From AC-51 sp963749895 (GTDB lineage: Bacteria > Actinomycetota > UBA4738 > HRBIN12), in contig CAVVOG010000001.1 in the NCBI GenBank assembly GCA_963749895.1, positions 806,001-870,000 on the forward strand: a DNA stretch of 64,000 nucleotides, given 5' to 3'. Shown one piece after another: positions 23,098 through 32,152 of the stretch; within the stretch, counting starts at the first letter, position 1, and the number at the start of each line of letters is the position of its first letter. Below the pieces are notes generated by a model. The model worked only from the letters and a program-made list of their open reading frames with translations. It made no database searches and was not told the origin of the DNA. The position numbers were made by a program, and so were the translations under genes.

Positions 23098-24339
23098 TCA
23101 GGTGGCGATCGGCGGCGGTGGACGCCGGAACCGGAACAGAGCGCCCTGCGGCCAGGCGTCGCGGCCACCCCACCCGAAGCCGTTCGAGGTCATCGACTGC
23201 ACCACGGAGTCGGGCTGTGTGGGCTCCCGACCGGGCTCGTTGCCGCCGATGTTCAGCTCGATCGCCGCACCGAAGTCGGCGGCCGAAAGCGTGCCGTTCG
23301 GGTCGTCGACGACCGCGGTCGGGTCGAAGCAGTCGCCGACGTCGGTGACGAGCGTCGCCGTCCCGTCGGCCTGGACGCGGGCCATCGCGTCCTCGATCTC
23401 GAGCAGGGCCTTGCGGTGACATGAGATCGTCCCCAGCACGGGGACGGCCTGCGACACGATCCGGCCCTGTACCCACGCGGGGGCGATCGTCAGGGCGCCG
23501 GTGGCCGGGTCCAACTCTGCCGTGAACTCGCCGAAGCGGCGTTTCAACAGCATGAGTGGCAGCTCCCGGTCGTTCGCGCGCCGGTACGTCACCTGCTCCG
23601 GGTTGCGGACCTCCACCGCGTAGTACGGGGCGTCGTCGGGGAGGTAGGGGAGGAGTTGCGCGGCGACCGAGCCGGGCGGCGGGCTCGCCCCCGGTCGCAC
23701 CTGGAACAGGACGTAGCGCTCGTGGGTCACGCCGATCTCCTCGCCGGTCCCGCGGGTCACCATCAGCTCGTACCCACCCAGCGCGTCGTCGGGCAGCACG
23801 CCCACGACGGTCACGACCACCCCGGTGTCGAACTCCAGCGTCCCGCCCGTCCCGATCCCGCGGAGCGCGGCCGCGGTCTCGGAGAGCAGACCTTCACCGG
23901 GCTGGAGATCCTCGATCGGGCCACGCACGTCGTCGGGAACGAACGCCCCGAAGGACGGCTCGATCGCCGTGACGTCGATCGGGATGCGGAACGGCTCGCC
24001 GGGCTCGTCGACGATCGCGCCCGCGCTGTCGATCGCGCGGACGAGCCACGCGATGTCGGCGGTCGCCGTGGTCGCCGAGCGGATCACCGGCACCGTGGTC
24101 ACCGAGGGGCCGACCCCGTCGGGGATCCCGCCCGGGATCCACATCAACCAGGTCGGCAGGACCTCCTCTTGCGGAGACGTGGTCGCCGTGGGCAGGGTCG
24201 GCGTCGCGGTAGCGTCGATGCTCGGCCCCTCGTCGGAAGCGAGCCGCGACACCGAGAACACGACGAGGCTCCCGACGACGAGCGTCGCGAGGAACGCCGC
24301 GAGGGCGCGGATCAGGGCGCGGATCGTGAGCTCGTCCAT
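23098..24339 (-). CDS. Membrane-anchored M15-like (VanY) protein lacking the zinc ligands
   Basis: 413 residues. An N-terminal membrane anchor (LIRALAAFLATLVVGSLVVF) leads to a Thr/Pro-rich linker, an extracellular domain of about 200 residues and a C-terminal domain resembling D-Ala-D-Ala carboxypeptidases of family M15. It aligns throughout with the gene at 26790-28038. In active M15 enzymes the pattern SxHxxGxAxD supplies two zinc ligands and a later His completes the site. Here the equivalent region reads SAADFGAAIE and the last His position is Leu (QGALFRF). All three ligands are therefore lost, and the protein is probably a non-catalytic wall-binding or regulatory paralogue. The first TAnnnT hexamer upstream (TAGACT) is 12 bases from the ATG. 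Confidence 0.75.
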   Translation of the reverse strand: MDELTIRALIRALAAFLATLVVGSLVVFSVSRLASDEGPSIDATATPTLPTATTSPQEEVLPTWLMWIPGGIPDGVGPSVTTVPVIRSATTATADIAWLVRAIDSAGAIVDEPGEPFRIPIDVTAIEPSFGAFVPDDVRGPIEDLQPGEGLLSETAAALRGIGTGGTLEFDTGVVVTVVGVLPDDALGGYELMVTRGTGEEIGVTHERYVLFQVRPGASPPPGSVAAQLLPYLPDDAPYYAVEVRNPEQVTYRRANDRELPLMLLKRRFGEFTAELDPATGALTIAPAWVQGRIVSQAVPVLGTISCHRKALLEIEDAMARVQADGTATLVTDVGDCFDPTAVVDDPNGTLSAADFGAAIELNIGGNEPGREPTQPDSVVQSMTSNGFGWGGRDAWPQGALFRFRRPPPPIAT

Positions 24340-24395
24340 CGGCTGGGGGCGAGTCTAGAACGCGCCCGTCGTCCGACGGCTCAACCCGCCGTGTG

Positions 24396-24647
24396 TCAGC
24401 CCGACGCGGCGGGGTGCTCCAGGATGTTGGCGAGCCGCTCGGCCCGGTCGGCCGCCTCGCGTGGGAGTCCGCCGGACACGGCGACGGCGATCGCCCTGAG
24501 CTCCCGCTCGATCGTGGGGGTCAACCGACCTTCACGACGTCGAACCAGCCCGTCGAGTCGCTCGACCACGTGGTCGAGGCGGCGGAGCGCCACGCCCTGC
24601 GGATCGAGTCGCTGCCGGTACTCCTCGAGCGAGATCACCGTGCCCAC
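24396..24647 (-). CDS. Small charged protein of unknown function
   Basis: 83 residues from a GTG at 24647, beginning MGTVISLEEYRQRLDPQG. It is rich in Arg, Glu and Leu and probably helical (RRLDHVVERLDGLVRRREG), with no signal peptide or membrane segment. Support for the start is a minus-strand TACGGT hexamer ending 6 bases before the GTG, the same arrangement as other leaderless genes here. The MGxVISLEEY opening is a pattern I associate with short actinobacterial proteins, but I do not recognise the family. It lies between the M15-like gene and the BNR-repeat gene. Confidence 0.55.
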   Translation of the reverse strand: MGTVISLEEYRQRLDPQGVALRRLDHVVERLDGLVRRREGRLTPTIERELRAIAVAVSGGLPREAADRAERLANILEHPAASG

Positions 24648-24694
24648 GAGCGAACCGTACCCCGGGGGTCTGACACGCTCGGGAGGTTGGCGAT

Positions 24695-25762
24695 CTAGGT
24701 GATGCGCACGCTCGTGACCGGCGCGAGGTGTTCGGCGGCCCGGAACCACGTGGCGCCCGCGTCGAGGCTCCCGAACACCTCGCCCGAGGTGGCGCCGAAG
24801 AACAGCGTCGTCCCCGCGCCCGCGCCCGCCCTCCCGAACGCCTGCCGCAGGATCGTCAGGTACGTGTCGGCGGCCGGCAGACCGTCGCCCCGGGCGGTCC
24901 AGGAGGTGCCCGCGTCGCGGGTCTCGAAGACCCGCAGCATCCCGTCGGGCGTGACCCGGTCGAGGTCGGCCACGAGCGGGATCACGAACGCGCTGTCGGG
25001 GTCGGCGGGGTCGATCTCGATCGGGAACCCGAACCCGCTGGGGAGCCCCGCCGCCACGTCGTGCCAGGTCTCGCCGGCGTCGTCGCTGCGGTAGACGCTG
25101 CCGTGGAACTGGAGGAACAGCCGCTCCGGCCGGGCCGGCGCCCGGCGCATGTTGTGCACGCACAGGACGTTCGTGCCCTCACGCATCTCCTCGGGCATGT
25201 AGCCGGGGACGAGCCCCGTGTAGCCCGTCCGCCAGGACGATCCGCCGTCGTCGGTGAGCCACACGCCCGCCGCCGAGACACCGATCGCCAGCCGCTGCGG
25301 GTCGCCGGGCCACGGGCAGATCGAGTGCAGCGCGAGCCCGCCGAGGCCGGGCTGCCAGTCACCCGCGCGACTCGCTCGGCCCACAGCGGTTCGTTCAGCG
25401 CCCAGGTGCGCCCACCGTCGGTGCTGACGAACAGGGCCGCGGGGTCGACCCCGGCGTAGAGGAGACCGTCGGCCTCGCCCGGCTGCGACCACCCAGATCC
25501 GTTCGAGCGTGGCGTCGACGCCGTCGGGGAAGGCGATCCCTTCGGCGACCTCCCACTCGCCCGTGGGATCGTCGGCCACCATCAGCCGCGGTCCGAAGTG
25601 CCCGTGCGTCACCGACGCGAAGTACGTGCCCGACCGGGGATCGCGCGTCGCGAACTCGACGACGTTGCCCGGGAACTGCCGCGTCACGACCTCGAACGCC
25701 CCGGGGCCGTCGCCGCGCAGGACGAACAACCCCTTCTTCGTGCCGACCAGGACCTCCGTCAT
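24695..25762 (-). CDS. BNR/Asp-box beta-propeller protein with an internal frame excursion
   Basis: 355 residues, a predicted seven-bladed beta-propeller with repeated Asp-box motifs (SDDAGETWHD, TRDAGTSWTA, SLDAGATWF, TDDGGSSWR). It resembles sialidase/YCF48-like propellers often annotated as exo-alpha-sialidases, but no sialidase catalytic set is evident. Between about 25370 and 25495 the frame reads as an Arg-rich segment, whereas the alternative frame gives LLYAGVDPAALFVSTDGGRT, a missing propeller blade. Two compensating indels are therefore likely. The ATG at 25762 overlaps the MoaD/ThiS-like gene stop (ATGA), so the two are probably coupled. Function is unknown. Confidence 0.78.
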   Translation of the reverse strand: MTEVLVGTKKGLFVLRGDGPGAFEVVTRQFPGNVVEFATRDPRSGTYFASVTHGHFGPRLMVADDPTGEWEVAEGIAFPDGVDATLERIWVVAAGRGRRSPLRRGRPRGPVRQHRRWAHLGAERTAVGRASRAGDWQPGLGGLALHSICPWPGDPQRLAIGVSAAGVWLTDDGGSSWRTGYTGLVPGYMPEEMREGTNVLCVHNMRRAPARPERLFLQFHGSVYRSDDAGETWHDVAAGLPSGFGFPIEIDPADPDSAFVIPLVADLDRVTPDGMLRVFETRDAGTSWTARGDGLPAADTYLTILRQAFGRAGAGAGTTLFFGATSGEVFGSLDAGATWFRAAEHLAPVTSVRIT

Positions 25763-26025
25763 GACGACCCCCCTGAGATCGAGGGGAGGACGTGGAGCCG
25801 GTCGTCGGGGTCGACCGGGGCGTCCTCCCGTACCCGCTCGCCGTTGCGGAACACGTTCACGTGCCGGCGGATCCGCCCGTGTTCGTCGAGGATCCAGCCC
25901 GTCGTGCGGGGCCACGCGGCCTCGATCGCGCGCAGCACCTCGCCGACCGACCCTCCGTCAGCGTCGACCTCACCGTTGCCCCCCGCGAGGTCGCGCAGCG
26001 GCGCACGCAAGACGACCACCGGCAC
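25759..26025 (-). CDS. MoaD/ThiS-family sulfur-carrier-like protein with residues after the diglycine
   Basis: 88 residues with a ubiquitin-like beta-grasp pattern: VVVLRAPLRDLAGG at the N-terminus and DDRLHVLPSISGGSS at the C-terminus. Active carriers (MoaD, ThiS, CysO) end exactly in Gly-Gly, which is adenylated and thiocarboxylated. Here two serines follow the pair, so trimming would be needed, as described for QbsE, whose extra C-terminal residues are removed by a JAMM protease. No E1-like or JAMM gene is visible. A leaderless start is indicated by TAGGCT (minus, 26037-26032), 6 bases before the GTG. It overlaps the BNR-repeat gene by 4 bases; MoaD-like/BNR pairs occur in other actinomycetes, from memory. 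Confidence 0.75.
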   Translation of the reverse strand: MPVVVLRAPLRDLAGGNGEVDADGGSVGEVLRAIEAAWPRTTGWILDEHGRIRRHVNVFRNGERVREDAPVDPDDRLHVLPSISGGSS

Positions 26026-26062
26026 CGCGCGAGCCTACCTCGGCTCGCCGACGCGGTCGTGC

Positions 26063-26701
26063 TCAGCCCGTCCCACGCGGCGTGACCGGCTGCCGGACGA
26101 CCGTCCGAAGGCGGCCCGGAGGTGTCGTCGACGGATCGGAGAGGTAGATCTCGTGGTGCTTGCCGGTCGGCAGGAACCCCTGGTCCCGCACGAACGTGTA
26201 CAGCCGCTCGAGCGTCGGGCGCTCCTTGCCGTACGAACCCCGGTGCAGCACCTGTGCGGACAGCCCCTCGTGGAACCGCTCGAACCGCATCCGCTCGAAC
26301 ACCGGCACGAGGCCCTTGCGGCGCCTCCCGGCCTTCGCGGTCTCCTCGTCGACCAACTCCTGGGTCACGAGGTCCGGCTGCATGATCATCAGGGTCCAGT
26401 CCCAGTCGGACTTGTTCCCGAAGTCCCAGACGCGCGCATGCGGGATCCACCACAGGCCTTCGAGGGGCATCACGGCGTAATCGATCCCGTCGAGCTTGCG
26501 GATCCGGGCTTTCAGCCCGTAGGAGGCGGCGTAGAGGGCGTCGACCGCGAGCCGGAAGGGTTTCGAGCCGTTCGGGTCGCCGTGGCCGTCCACCATCAAG
26601 AAGTGCAGCGGGGGGACCTCGACGAGCTCCGGCTCCTCGTGCGCCCGGTACAGGTGGCCGAGTTCGCGTGCGTAGTCGACCTTGGTCGCCGACGCCACCA
26701 T
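26063..26701 (-). CDS. GyrI-like small-molecule-binding protein
   Basis: 212 residues matching the stand-alone GyrI-like (SBM-fold, COG4832-type) proteins: LVEVPPLHFLMVDGHGDPNG near the N-terminus, YAVMPLEGLWWIP in the middle and HHEIYLSDP at the end. The ATG at 26701 is chosen because AAGGAGG lies just upstream; an in-frame start at 26719 would include the site itself. These proteins bind small hydrophobic or cationic compounds, and some hydrolyse xenobiotic compounds. There is no DNA-binding domain, so it is not itself a repressor. It lies alone between the MoaD-like and M15 genes. Confidence 0.82.
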   Translation of the reverse strand: MVASATKVDYARELGHLYRAHEEPELVEVPPLHFLMVDGHGDPNGSKPFRLAVDALYAASYGLKARIRKLDGIDYAVMPLEGLWWIPHARVWDFGNKSDWDWTLMIMQPDLVTQELVDEETAKAGRRRKGLVPVFERMRFERFHEGLSAQVLHRGSYGKERPTLERLYTFVRDQGFLPTGKHHEIYLSDPSTTPPGRLRTVVRQPVTPRGTG

Positions 26702-26789
26702 GGGCACCTCCTTCGTCACCCGCCAGGGTCCCCCCGCCCCGATGCCCCGTCGTGGGCCGCAGGTCCCTTCAGGTAGGGGGCGGGTCGGG

Positions 26790-28038
26790 TCACTGGTCCC
26801 GAGCGGAAGGGGACCCGTACTCGAAGTGCATGCCGTCGGGGATCAGGAAGTCTCCGCCCCACAGGAAGCCGTGGGACTCGAAGACCGCGACGACCCGCGG
26901 ATCCATCGCCGGGGTCGTGTCGCCGTAGCCGTTCGTCGGGCGCGTCGATGTCGATCGCGGCCCCGTAGGCGTGCTGGCTGGGGGGCGCGGTGTCGCTCCT
27001 GGCGACGGTCCTGGCCGCGTAGCAGCCCGAGTAGAGCGAGATCAGCTGGTCGAGTCCTCGTTCCACGAGTTCCCGGAGCGCGGCGCGCAGCGGCGGCATG
27101 AGCGCTCGGTTGCAGGTGACCTCGCCGAGGATCGGCACGGTCTGACTGACGATGTGCGCCTCGTACCAGGCCGGATCCATCGTCAGGAACGCCGGGTCAT
27201 CGGCGCGAGGGGTCGCGGCGAACTCCCCGAACACGGTCTTCATCACGACCGGCGGATTCACGCCCGAGGCGACCCGGACGTACGGCGTGTCGCCCGGGGC
27301 CTCGATACGCAAGGGCGTGTCGGCGGGCAGGGGGGCGCGGACCGCACGTTCGAACGAGCCCGTCGTCGAGGTCGTCGCCGCGCGCGAGCAGGTAGCGGTC
27401 GTGCTCGATCCCGAGGCGTGCGCCCACCTCGCGGTTGACGAGCACCTCGGACCAGCCGACCAGCTCGTCCGGTGCGACGACGCCCACCGTGACCGTCTCG
27501 CCGTCGAACGTGAGCGTGCCGCCAGGCTCCGAGTCGCCGGAGCTCGGCGGAGGTGGCGCCCAGGACGGCCTCGCCTCGCTCGAGCGCTCCCACGACGTCG
27601 TCTCGGACCGCGTCGGGCAGGAAGGGCGCGTACGCGCTCGGGGTCGACCGCGAACGCGTCGATCGGGATCGCGGAACGGCGGCTCGGGACGGTCGACGAC
27701 CTCGCCGTCCGCGTCGCGAGACGCCGTCATCCAGCGCGTGTCGCCCGCGACGACGACGGTGGCGTCGAACGCGGGATCGGCGGCGATCTGCGTCCGGAAC
27801 CCCTCGGGGAACCCACCGGGCATCCACGCGAGCCACGCTGCGACCGGCGCGTCGTCCGGCTGCGCGGGGCCGGGCGCGACCGTGGCGCCGGAGGCGGGCT
27901 CGCGCGAGCGCGCCGTCCCGACGGCTCGTCCGGTCCCCAGGGGAGCGACCAGGCGAGCCCGAGCCCGGCCAGCAGCGCGACGAGCATCGCGGCGCCCTGG
28001 CGCCGCCGACGGACGCGGGTCCGAGCCGACGTCGTCAT
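26790..28038 (-). pseudogene. M15-family D-Ala-D-Ala carboxypeptidase-like gene broken by several frameshifts
   Basis: Paralogue of the gene at 23098-24339, readable only across several frames. The segments are MTTSARTRVRRRRQGAAM plus a membrane anchor, AWLAWMPGGFPEGF, FLPDAVRDDVVGALERGEAV, GGTLTFDGETVTVG, VVMKTVFGEFAATPRADDP, and SQHAYGAAIDI, which keeps the M15 His and Asp zinc ligands. After about 26945 another frame gives SHGFLWGGDFLIPDGMHFEY with the third ligand and a stop at 26790-26792. At least four single-base changes are needed. All segments, including the catalytic residues, are conserved, so sequence errors are more likely than decay. TAGCCT ends 9 bases before the ATG, as in other leaderless genes here. 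If intact, it would trim cell-wall peptides. Confidence 0.7.
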
Positions 28039-28143
28039 CAGGCATCGAGGCTACCTGTGATGTCGGTGGGTCGGGCTAGCGTCGTCGGCGCCTCCCTCCC
28101 TCCCCGTGTCTCGGGCCGGCGTGGACGCCGGGGGAGGGCCGTC

Positions 28144-29218
28144 ATGGACGGGGTGGCGCGGGTGGTGCTGGCGCTCGAGGCGCCGGAGGTGACCGAGGAG
28201 GTCCTGCACTTCCTCGACCGGTCGGGCAAGGCGCGGGTCGTCGCGACGGCGACCGACGATCGACAGCTGACCGAGGCGGTCCGTCAGACCGAGCCCGACG
28301 TGGTCGTGGCCGAGCCGTCGCTCGCGCTCGACGGGGTCGACGGGGCGGCGTTGCTCGCGATCGCGACGCGTGAGTCGGTGGCGGCGCTCCGCGGGGCGGT
28401 CCGAGCGGGCGCCCGTGGGTTCTTCGTGTGGCCGGCGGAACGCGACGGGTTGCTCGACGGGGTCGCGGGCGCGGTGGCGACCCGTCGCGCCCTCACGCGC
28501 CGCGCGGCGGTCGTGGCTGTCCACGCCTCTCGCGGCGGGGCGGGGTGCACGTTCGTGGCCACCCACCTCGCGCAGGCGTTCGCCGCCCGGGGAGCGACCT
28601 GCGTCCTGATCGACGCCGACCCGTGGTTCGGCGACGTCGCGACGGCGCTCGGCGCGACATCCGACGACGTGCGGACGCTCGCCGACCTGGCCCCGGTCGC
28701 CGACGAGCTGACCTGGGAGCACGTCGAGGAGGCCGCGTTCGCCCACTCCTCGGGTGTGCAGGCGTTGCTGGCGCCGCCACCGGACGCGGTGCTCGAGCGC
28801 GACCCGGTCCCCGCGGCGCTCGACGTCGCGGCCTCGGTCGCCGACGTCGTCGTCGCTCCATCTGCCGCAGGGAGCTCGATCGATCGGACGATGTGGTGCC
28901 TCGGTCAGGCCGACCGGGTGTTCGAGGTCCTGTCGCTCGACGTGCTGTCGTTCCGGGCGACGTCGCGGGCGCTGTCGACGCTCGGGTCGCTCGGCTCTGG
29001 AGGATCGGCTCGGGTTCGTCGTGAACCGAGCCAGGCGCGCCGAGCTCACCACGGCCGACGTCCGACGCGTGTTCGACCGTGACCCGGTGCGGTGTTCGCG
29101 GCCGATCCAGCGGTCGGTCGTGCCAGGACCGCGGCGCGCTGCTGCCGTCGAAGGGTCGGATCGGCCGACGTTCGCCCGTTGGCGAGCCACGGTCGCGTTG
29201 CCCGGTGACGAGGTGTGA
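28144..29218 (+). CDS. CpaE/MinD-like ATPase of the Tad pilus operon, frameshifted near its end
   Basis: About 355 residues. A receiver-like N-terminal domain (to about 110) precedes a MinD/ParA-type ATPase with the deviant Walker A ASRGGAGCTFVATHLA and CVLIDADPWFGDV. After about 28994 the frame changes: EDRLGFVVNRARRAELTTAD continues in the next frame, and further changes are needed to join QDRGALLPSKGRIGR to the end at 29218. In Caulobacter and actinomycete Tad systems CpaE-like proteins localise the secretion machine. A GGGGAGG site precedes the ATG at 28144, and a TAGCGT element lies about 65 bases upstream. It is the first gene of the operon. Confidence 0.8.
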
Positions 29219-29419
29219 GGGTGAGGATGTGCATCCCCCGCCGTTTGTCACACCGCTCGGCCGGTGCGCGCGCCGAGAACCCCCCGCCCTGGGGATCGAC
29301 CGGGCGCGACCGAGCCCGGTAGCGTTCCCGGTGCCGGACCGCCGCCCCCGAGGCGACCGGCGAACCCCTCTCCCTCGTTGGTCTTCCCCGTGTGTGCTGT
29401 CTCGTCGGAGGAACGAACG
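29219..29419 (+). other. 201-base gap inside the tad operon
   Basis: GC-rich, without a gene on either strand that I can support. It contains a TAGCGT -10-like hexamer near 29320, so the CpaF-type ATPase gene may have an internal promoter. I looked for c-di-GMP riboswitch signatures, plausible in a pilus operon, and found none. Confidence 0.4.
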
Positions 29420-30715
29420 ATGGAGCGAGGTGCCGGAGCGACGGTCGCCGCCCGCGAGGGGCTGGGCGCGGTCCGCCGCGAGCTGCGCGACCAGCTGCGC
29501 ACGCAGATCGACGCACGTGGGCTGGCGAGCGTGCCGCCCACCGAGCGCCGGCTCGTCGTGCGCGAGCAGGCGCTGGAGCTGCTGCGCCGGCGCGGGGCGA
29601 TCTTGCCCCAGCGCGACCTCGCCCGCATCGTCAACGAGGTCTCCGACGAGGTCGTCGGGTTCGGATCGATCGAGTTCCTGTTGAAGGATCCCTCGGTCAC
29701 CGAGGTCATGGTGAACGGACCCGACGACGTGTTCGTGGAGCGGGAGGGGCGGCTCGAGAGGGTGCACGACCGGTTATTCGAGGGGGAGGAGCCGGTCATG
29801 CACCTGATCGAACGCATCGTGGGACCCTTGGGCCTACGGGTCGATGGCTCGTCACCTTGGGTGGACGCCAGGCTGCCCGACGGTTCGCGGGTCCACGCGA
29901 TCGTGCCGCCTCTCTCGCTCCGCGGTCCTTCGATCACGATCCGCAAGTTCTCACCGACGCCACTGCGGGTCGATGAGCTCGTGCGGGCAGGGAGCCTCGG
30001 ACCGCGAGCGCTCCGGTTCCTCACCGCGTGCGTGCGGGGGCGCCTCAACCTCGTGATCAGCGGTGGCGCCGGGAGCGGCAAGACGACGCTCCTGGGTGTG
30101 CTCGCCGAGGCGATCCCCGACGACGAACGGCTCGTCACGATCGAGGACGCGGCCGAGTTGCGCCTGGCGAAGCCTCACGTGGTCTCGCTCGAGGCGCGTC
30201 CGGCGAACGTCGAGGGCAAGGGTGAGGTCACGGTGCGCGACCTCGTCCGCAACGCCCTGCGGATGCGGCCCGATCGGATCATCGTCGGCGAGGTCCGCGG
30301 CGGGGAGGCGCTCGACATGCTCCAGGCGATGAACACGGGCCACGAGGGTTCGTTGTCGACGGCGCACGCGAACTCGTCGCGTCACCTGCTGTGGCGCCTG
30401 GAGACGATGGCGATGATGTCCGACGTCGCGTTGCCCGCGGCGCACGTCCGGTCACAGGTCGCGGCGGCGATCGATGTGATCGTCCAGCTCGCTCGGCTGC
30501 GGGACGGTCGCCGCGTCGTCTGGGAGGTCGCGGCCGTCGAGGGAACACGCAGGGGCGAACCGGTGGTGGAACCGCTCTTCCGGTTCCGACCCCGCGACGG
30601 CGCGTCCGGACGGTTCGAGGCCATGGGCACGCTGCCGTCGGCGCTGGCGGCCCTCCGTGACCGCGGACAGTGGCTCGACGACGACCTCTTCGAGCCGGGC
30701 GTGGACGCGCCGTGA
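29420..30715 (+). CDS. TadA/CpaF-type pilus secretion ATPase
   Basis: 431 residues from the ATG at 29420, preceded by GGAGG. It has the helical N-terminal region of CpaF proteins, then FGSIEFLLKDPSVTEVMVNG, the Walker A SGGAGSGKTTLL (Lys221), the Asp box LVTIEDAAELRL, Walker B RPDRIIVGEVRGGEALDML and the His box TGHEGSLSTAHANS. This is the complete set of a type II/IV secretion hexameric ATPase. It would power assembly of Flp/Tad pili at the inner membrane with the TadB and TadC proteins encoded next. The TadB gene overlaps its stop by 4 bases. Confidence 0.95.
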   Translation: MERGAGATVAAREGLGAVRRELRDQLRTQIDARGLASVPPTERRLVVREQALELLRRRGAILPQRDLARIVNEVSDEVVGFGSIEFLLKDPSVTEVMVNGPDDVFVEREGRLERVHDRLFEGEEPVMHLIERIVGPLGLRVDGSSPWVDARLPDGSRVHAIVPPLSLRGPSITIRKFSPTPLRVDELVRAGSLGPRALRFLTACVRGRLNLVISGGAGSGKTTLLGVLAEAIPDDERLVTIEDAAELRLAKPHVVSLEARPANVEGKGEVTVRDLVRNALRMRPDRIIVGEVRGGEALDMLQAMNTGHEGSLSTAHANSSRHLLWRLETMAMMSDVALPAAHVRSQVAAAIDVIVQLARLRDGRRVVWEVAAVEGTRRGEPVVEPLFRFRPRDGASGRFEAMGTLPSALAALRDRGQWLDDDLFEPGVDAP

Positions 30716-31515
30716 GCGTGCTGATCCCGATCCTCGTGGTAGCCGCGGTCGCCGGGGTGGCCCGCGGCGCCCGGATCGCACGAGGGGATGCGGTTCGCTC
30801 CAGGGTCACGCCCGCTCGGACGCGCCCTTCGCAGGGGGTCGACCCACGACGCCTCATGGTCCCCGCGGCGGTGGTCCTGGCCGGGCTGGCCGTCGGCCGG
30901 CTCGTCGGGGCGGCGATCGCCGCGGGGGCGTGGATCGTGGTCCATCGGCTGGGAGCACGGCGCTCACGGCGCTCCCGCGCGGCGCTTCGAGACGAGCAAC
31001 TCGCCGATGCCGTCGGAGCCCTGACCTCGGCGGTCCGGGCCGGGCTCTCGGTGCCCCAGGCCCTCGCGTACACGGCAGGGGAGGTCGAGCCGCCGCTCGC
31101 CGACGACCTGCACGACCTGGTGGGGTCGCTGGATGCCGGGGTCCCGGCGTCCGATGCCGTCGCCGCATGGAGCGCTCGGGTCGGGACCGACGAGGCAAGG
31201 CTCCTCGGTTCGGTGTTGGAGCTTCACCGCCGCAGCGGGGGAGACCTCCCCGCGGTCCTCGACCAGGTCGCCGGCTCGATCCGCGAGCGGGTCGCGTCCG
31301 CGCGCGAGGTCCGGGCGCTCACCGCGCAGGCTCGTCTTTCCGGGCTGATCCTGGGGCTGCTCCCGATCGGGTTCTTCGCGTTCCTGTGGCTGACGTCACG
31401 TCGCGAGATCGAAGGCGCCCTCGCGACGCCTGCAGGGATCGCCTCGATCACCGTCGGCCTCGTGTTGGAGGTCGGTGCGTTCGTATGGATCCGTCGGCTC
31501 CTGGAGGTCGCGTGA
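30712..31515 (+). CDS. TadB-like inner-membrane protein (type II secretion F domain)
   Basis: 267 residues. The GTG at 30712 overlaps the preceding stop (GTGA). Hydrophobic helices at the N-terminus and around residue 55 precede the cytoplasmic T2SF domain (LADAVGALTSAVRAGLSVPQ, VLELHRRSGGDLPAVLDQVA), and two more helices close the protein (LILGLLPIGFFAFLWL and the final 30 residues). T2SF proteins form the membrane platform over the secretion ATPase. It overlaps the TadC-like gene by 4 bases, supporting coupled synthesis of the two platform subunits. Confidence 0.92.
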   Translation: MSVLIPILVVAAVAGVARGARIARGDAVRSRVTPARTRPSQGVDPRRLMVPAAVVLAGLAVGRLVGAAIAAGAWIVVHRLGARRSRRSRAALRDEQLADAVGALTSAVRAGLSVPQALAYTAGEVEPPLADDLHDLVGSLDAGVPASDAVAAWSARVGTDEARLLGSVLELHRRSGGDLPAVLDQVAGSIRERVASAREVRALTAQARLSGLILGLLPIGFFAFLWLTSRREIEGALATPAGIASITVGLVLEVGAFVWIRRLLEVA

Positions 31516-32138
31516 GCGGGCCATGGCTCCCGGGGTCGTTCGCGGCGGTGGGCGCGGTGGCGCTCTGCACAGGGCTGCGGGCATGGGGCCAACCGTCACC
31601 CCTGGTGGCCTCGGCGTCCACGGCACGTCACGGATCTCCGGCACCCGGTCCGGGTCGCGCGGACGGACGCCGGGCCGCCCGTCGGCGCCGTGAGGTCATC
31701 GACCGCCAGGTCCCGCAGCTGCTCGACCTGCTCGCGGCGGGTTCCAGCGCCGGCCTGTCCGCGGAACTCGCGCTGCGTCGCGCTGCCGAGGCCCTGCCCG
31801 ATGAACTCGGCGAGGAGCTCCGCGCCCTGTTCACGGACGCCGATCTCGGTGGGAGGTGGCGGGCGAACCTCGCGGCGCTCGCCGCCTCCTCCGGATCGAC
31901 CGACCTGCGCCGCGCCGTGGCGGTGCTCGAGCGAACGGAGACGCTGGGCAGCTCCCTCGTCGCGGCGACCCGCGACCTCGCGGCGGCCGTACGTCAGGCG
32001 CGGCGGGCGGCCACGCTCGAACGAGCGCGGACCGCCCCGGTGAAGATGCTGTTCCCGCTGGTGTTCATGATCCTTCCCGCCTTCCTCCTCCTCACGGTGG
32101 TGCCGGTGCTGTTGACCACCGTGCGTTCCATCCGCTGA
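31512..32138 (+). CDS. TadC-like inner-membrane protein (type II secretion F domain)
   Basis: 208 residues from the GTG at 31512 (GTGA overlap). The frame is open much further upstream, but the product there is Arg/Gly-rich and overlaps TadB. One N-terminal helix (SFAAVGAVALCTGL) and a basic stretch lead into the T2SF domain VPQLLDLLAAGSSAGLSAEL and VLERTETLGSSLVAATRDL, ending with LFPLVFMILPAFLLLTVVPV. It is shorter than proteobacterial TadC, as is usual for actinomycete versions. It is expected to pair with the TadB-like protein in the pilus platform. Confidence 0.9.
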   Translation: MSGPWLPGSFAAVGAVALCTGLRAWGQPSPLVASASTARHGSPAPGPGRADGRRAARRRREVIDRQVPQLLDLLAAGSSAGLSAELALRRAAEALPDELGEELRALFTDADLGGRWRANLAALAASSGSTDLRRAVAVLERTETLGSSLVAATRDLAAAVRQARRAATLERARTAPVKMLFPLVFMILPAFLLLTVVPVLLTTVRSIR

Positions 32139-32152
32139 GAGGAGGTGTTCCG

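Noticed and set aside
22933..23424. Leaderless protein gene after the TACGGT element
   Set aside because: The spacing fits, but the product is Arg-rich, without features, and lies antisense to the M15-like gene. The segment's strong secondary structure fits an RNA better.
29219..29419. c-di-GMP riboswitch in the tad operon
   Set aside because: The conserved bases of the GEMM-type motifs are not present, and only a GC-rich spacer with a -10-like hexamer is seen.
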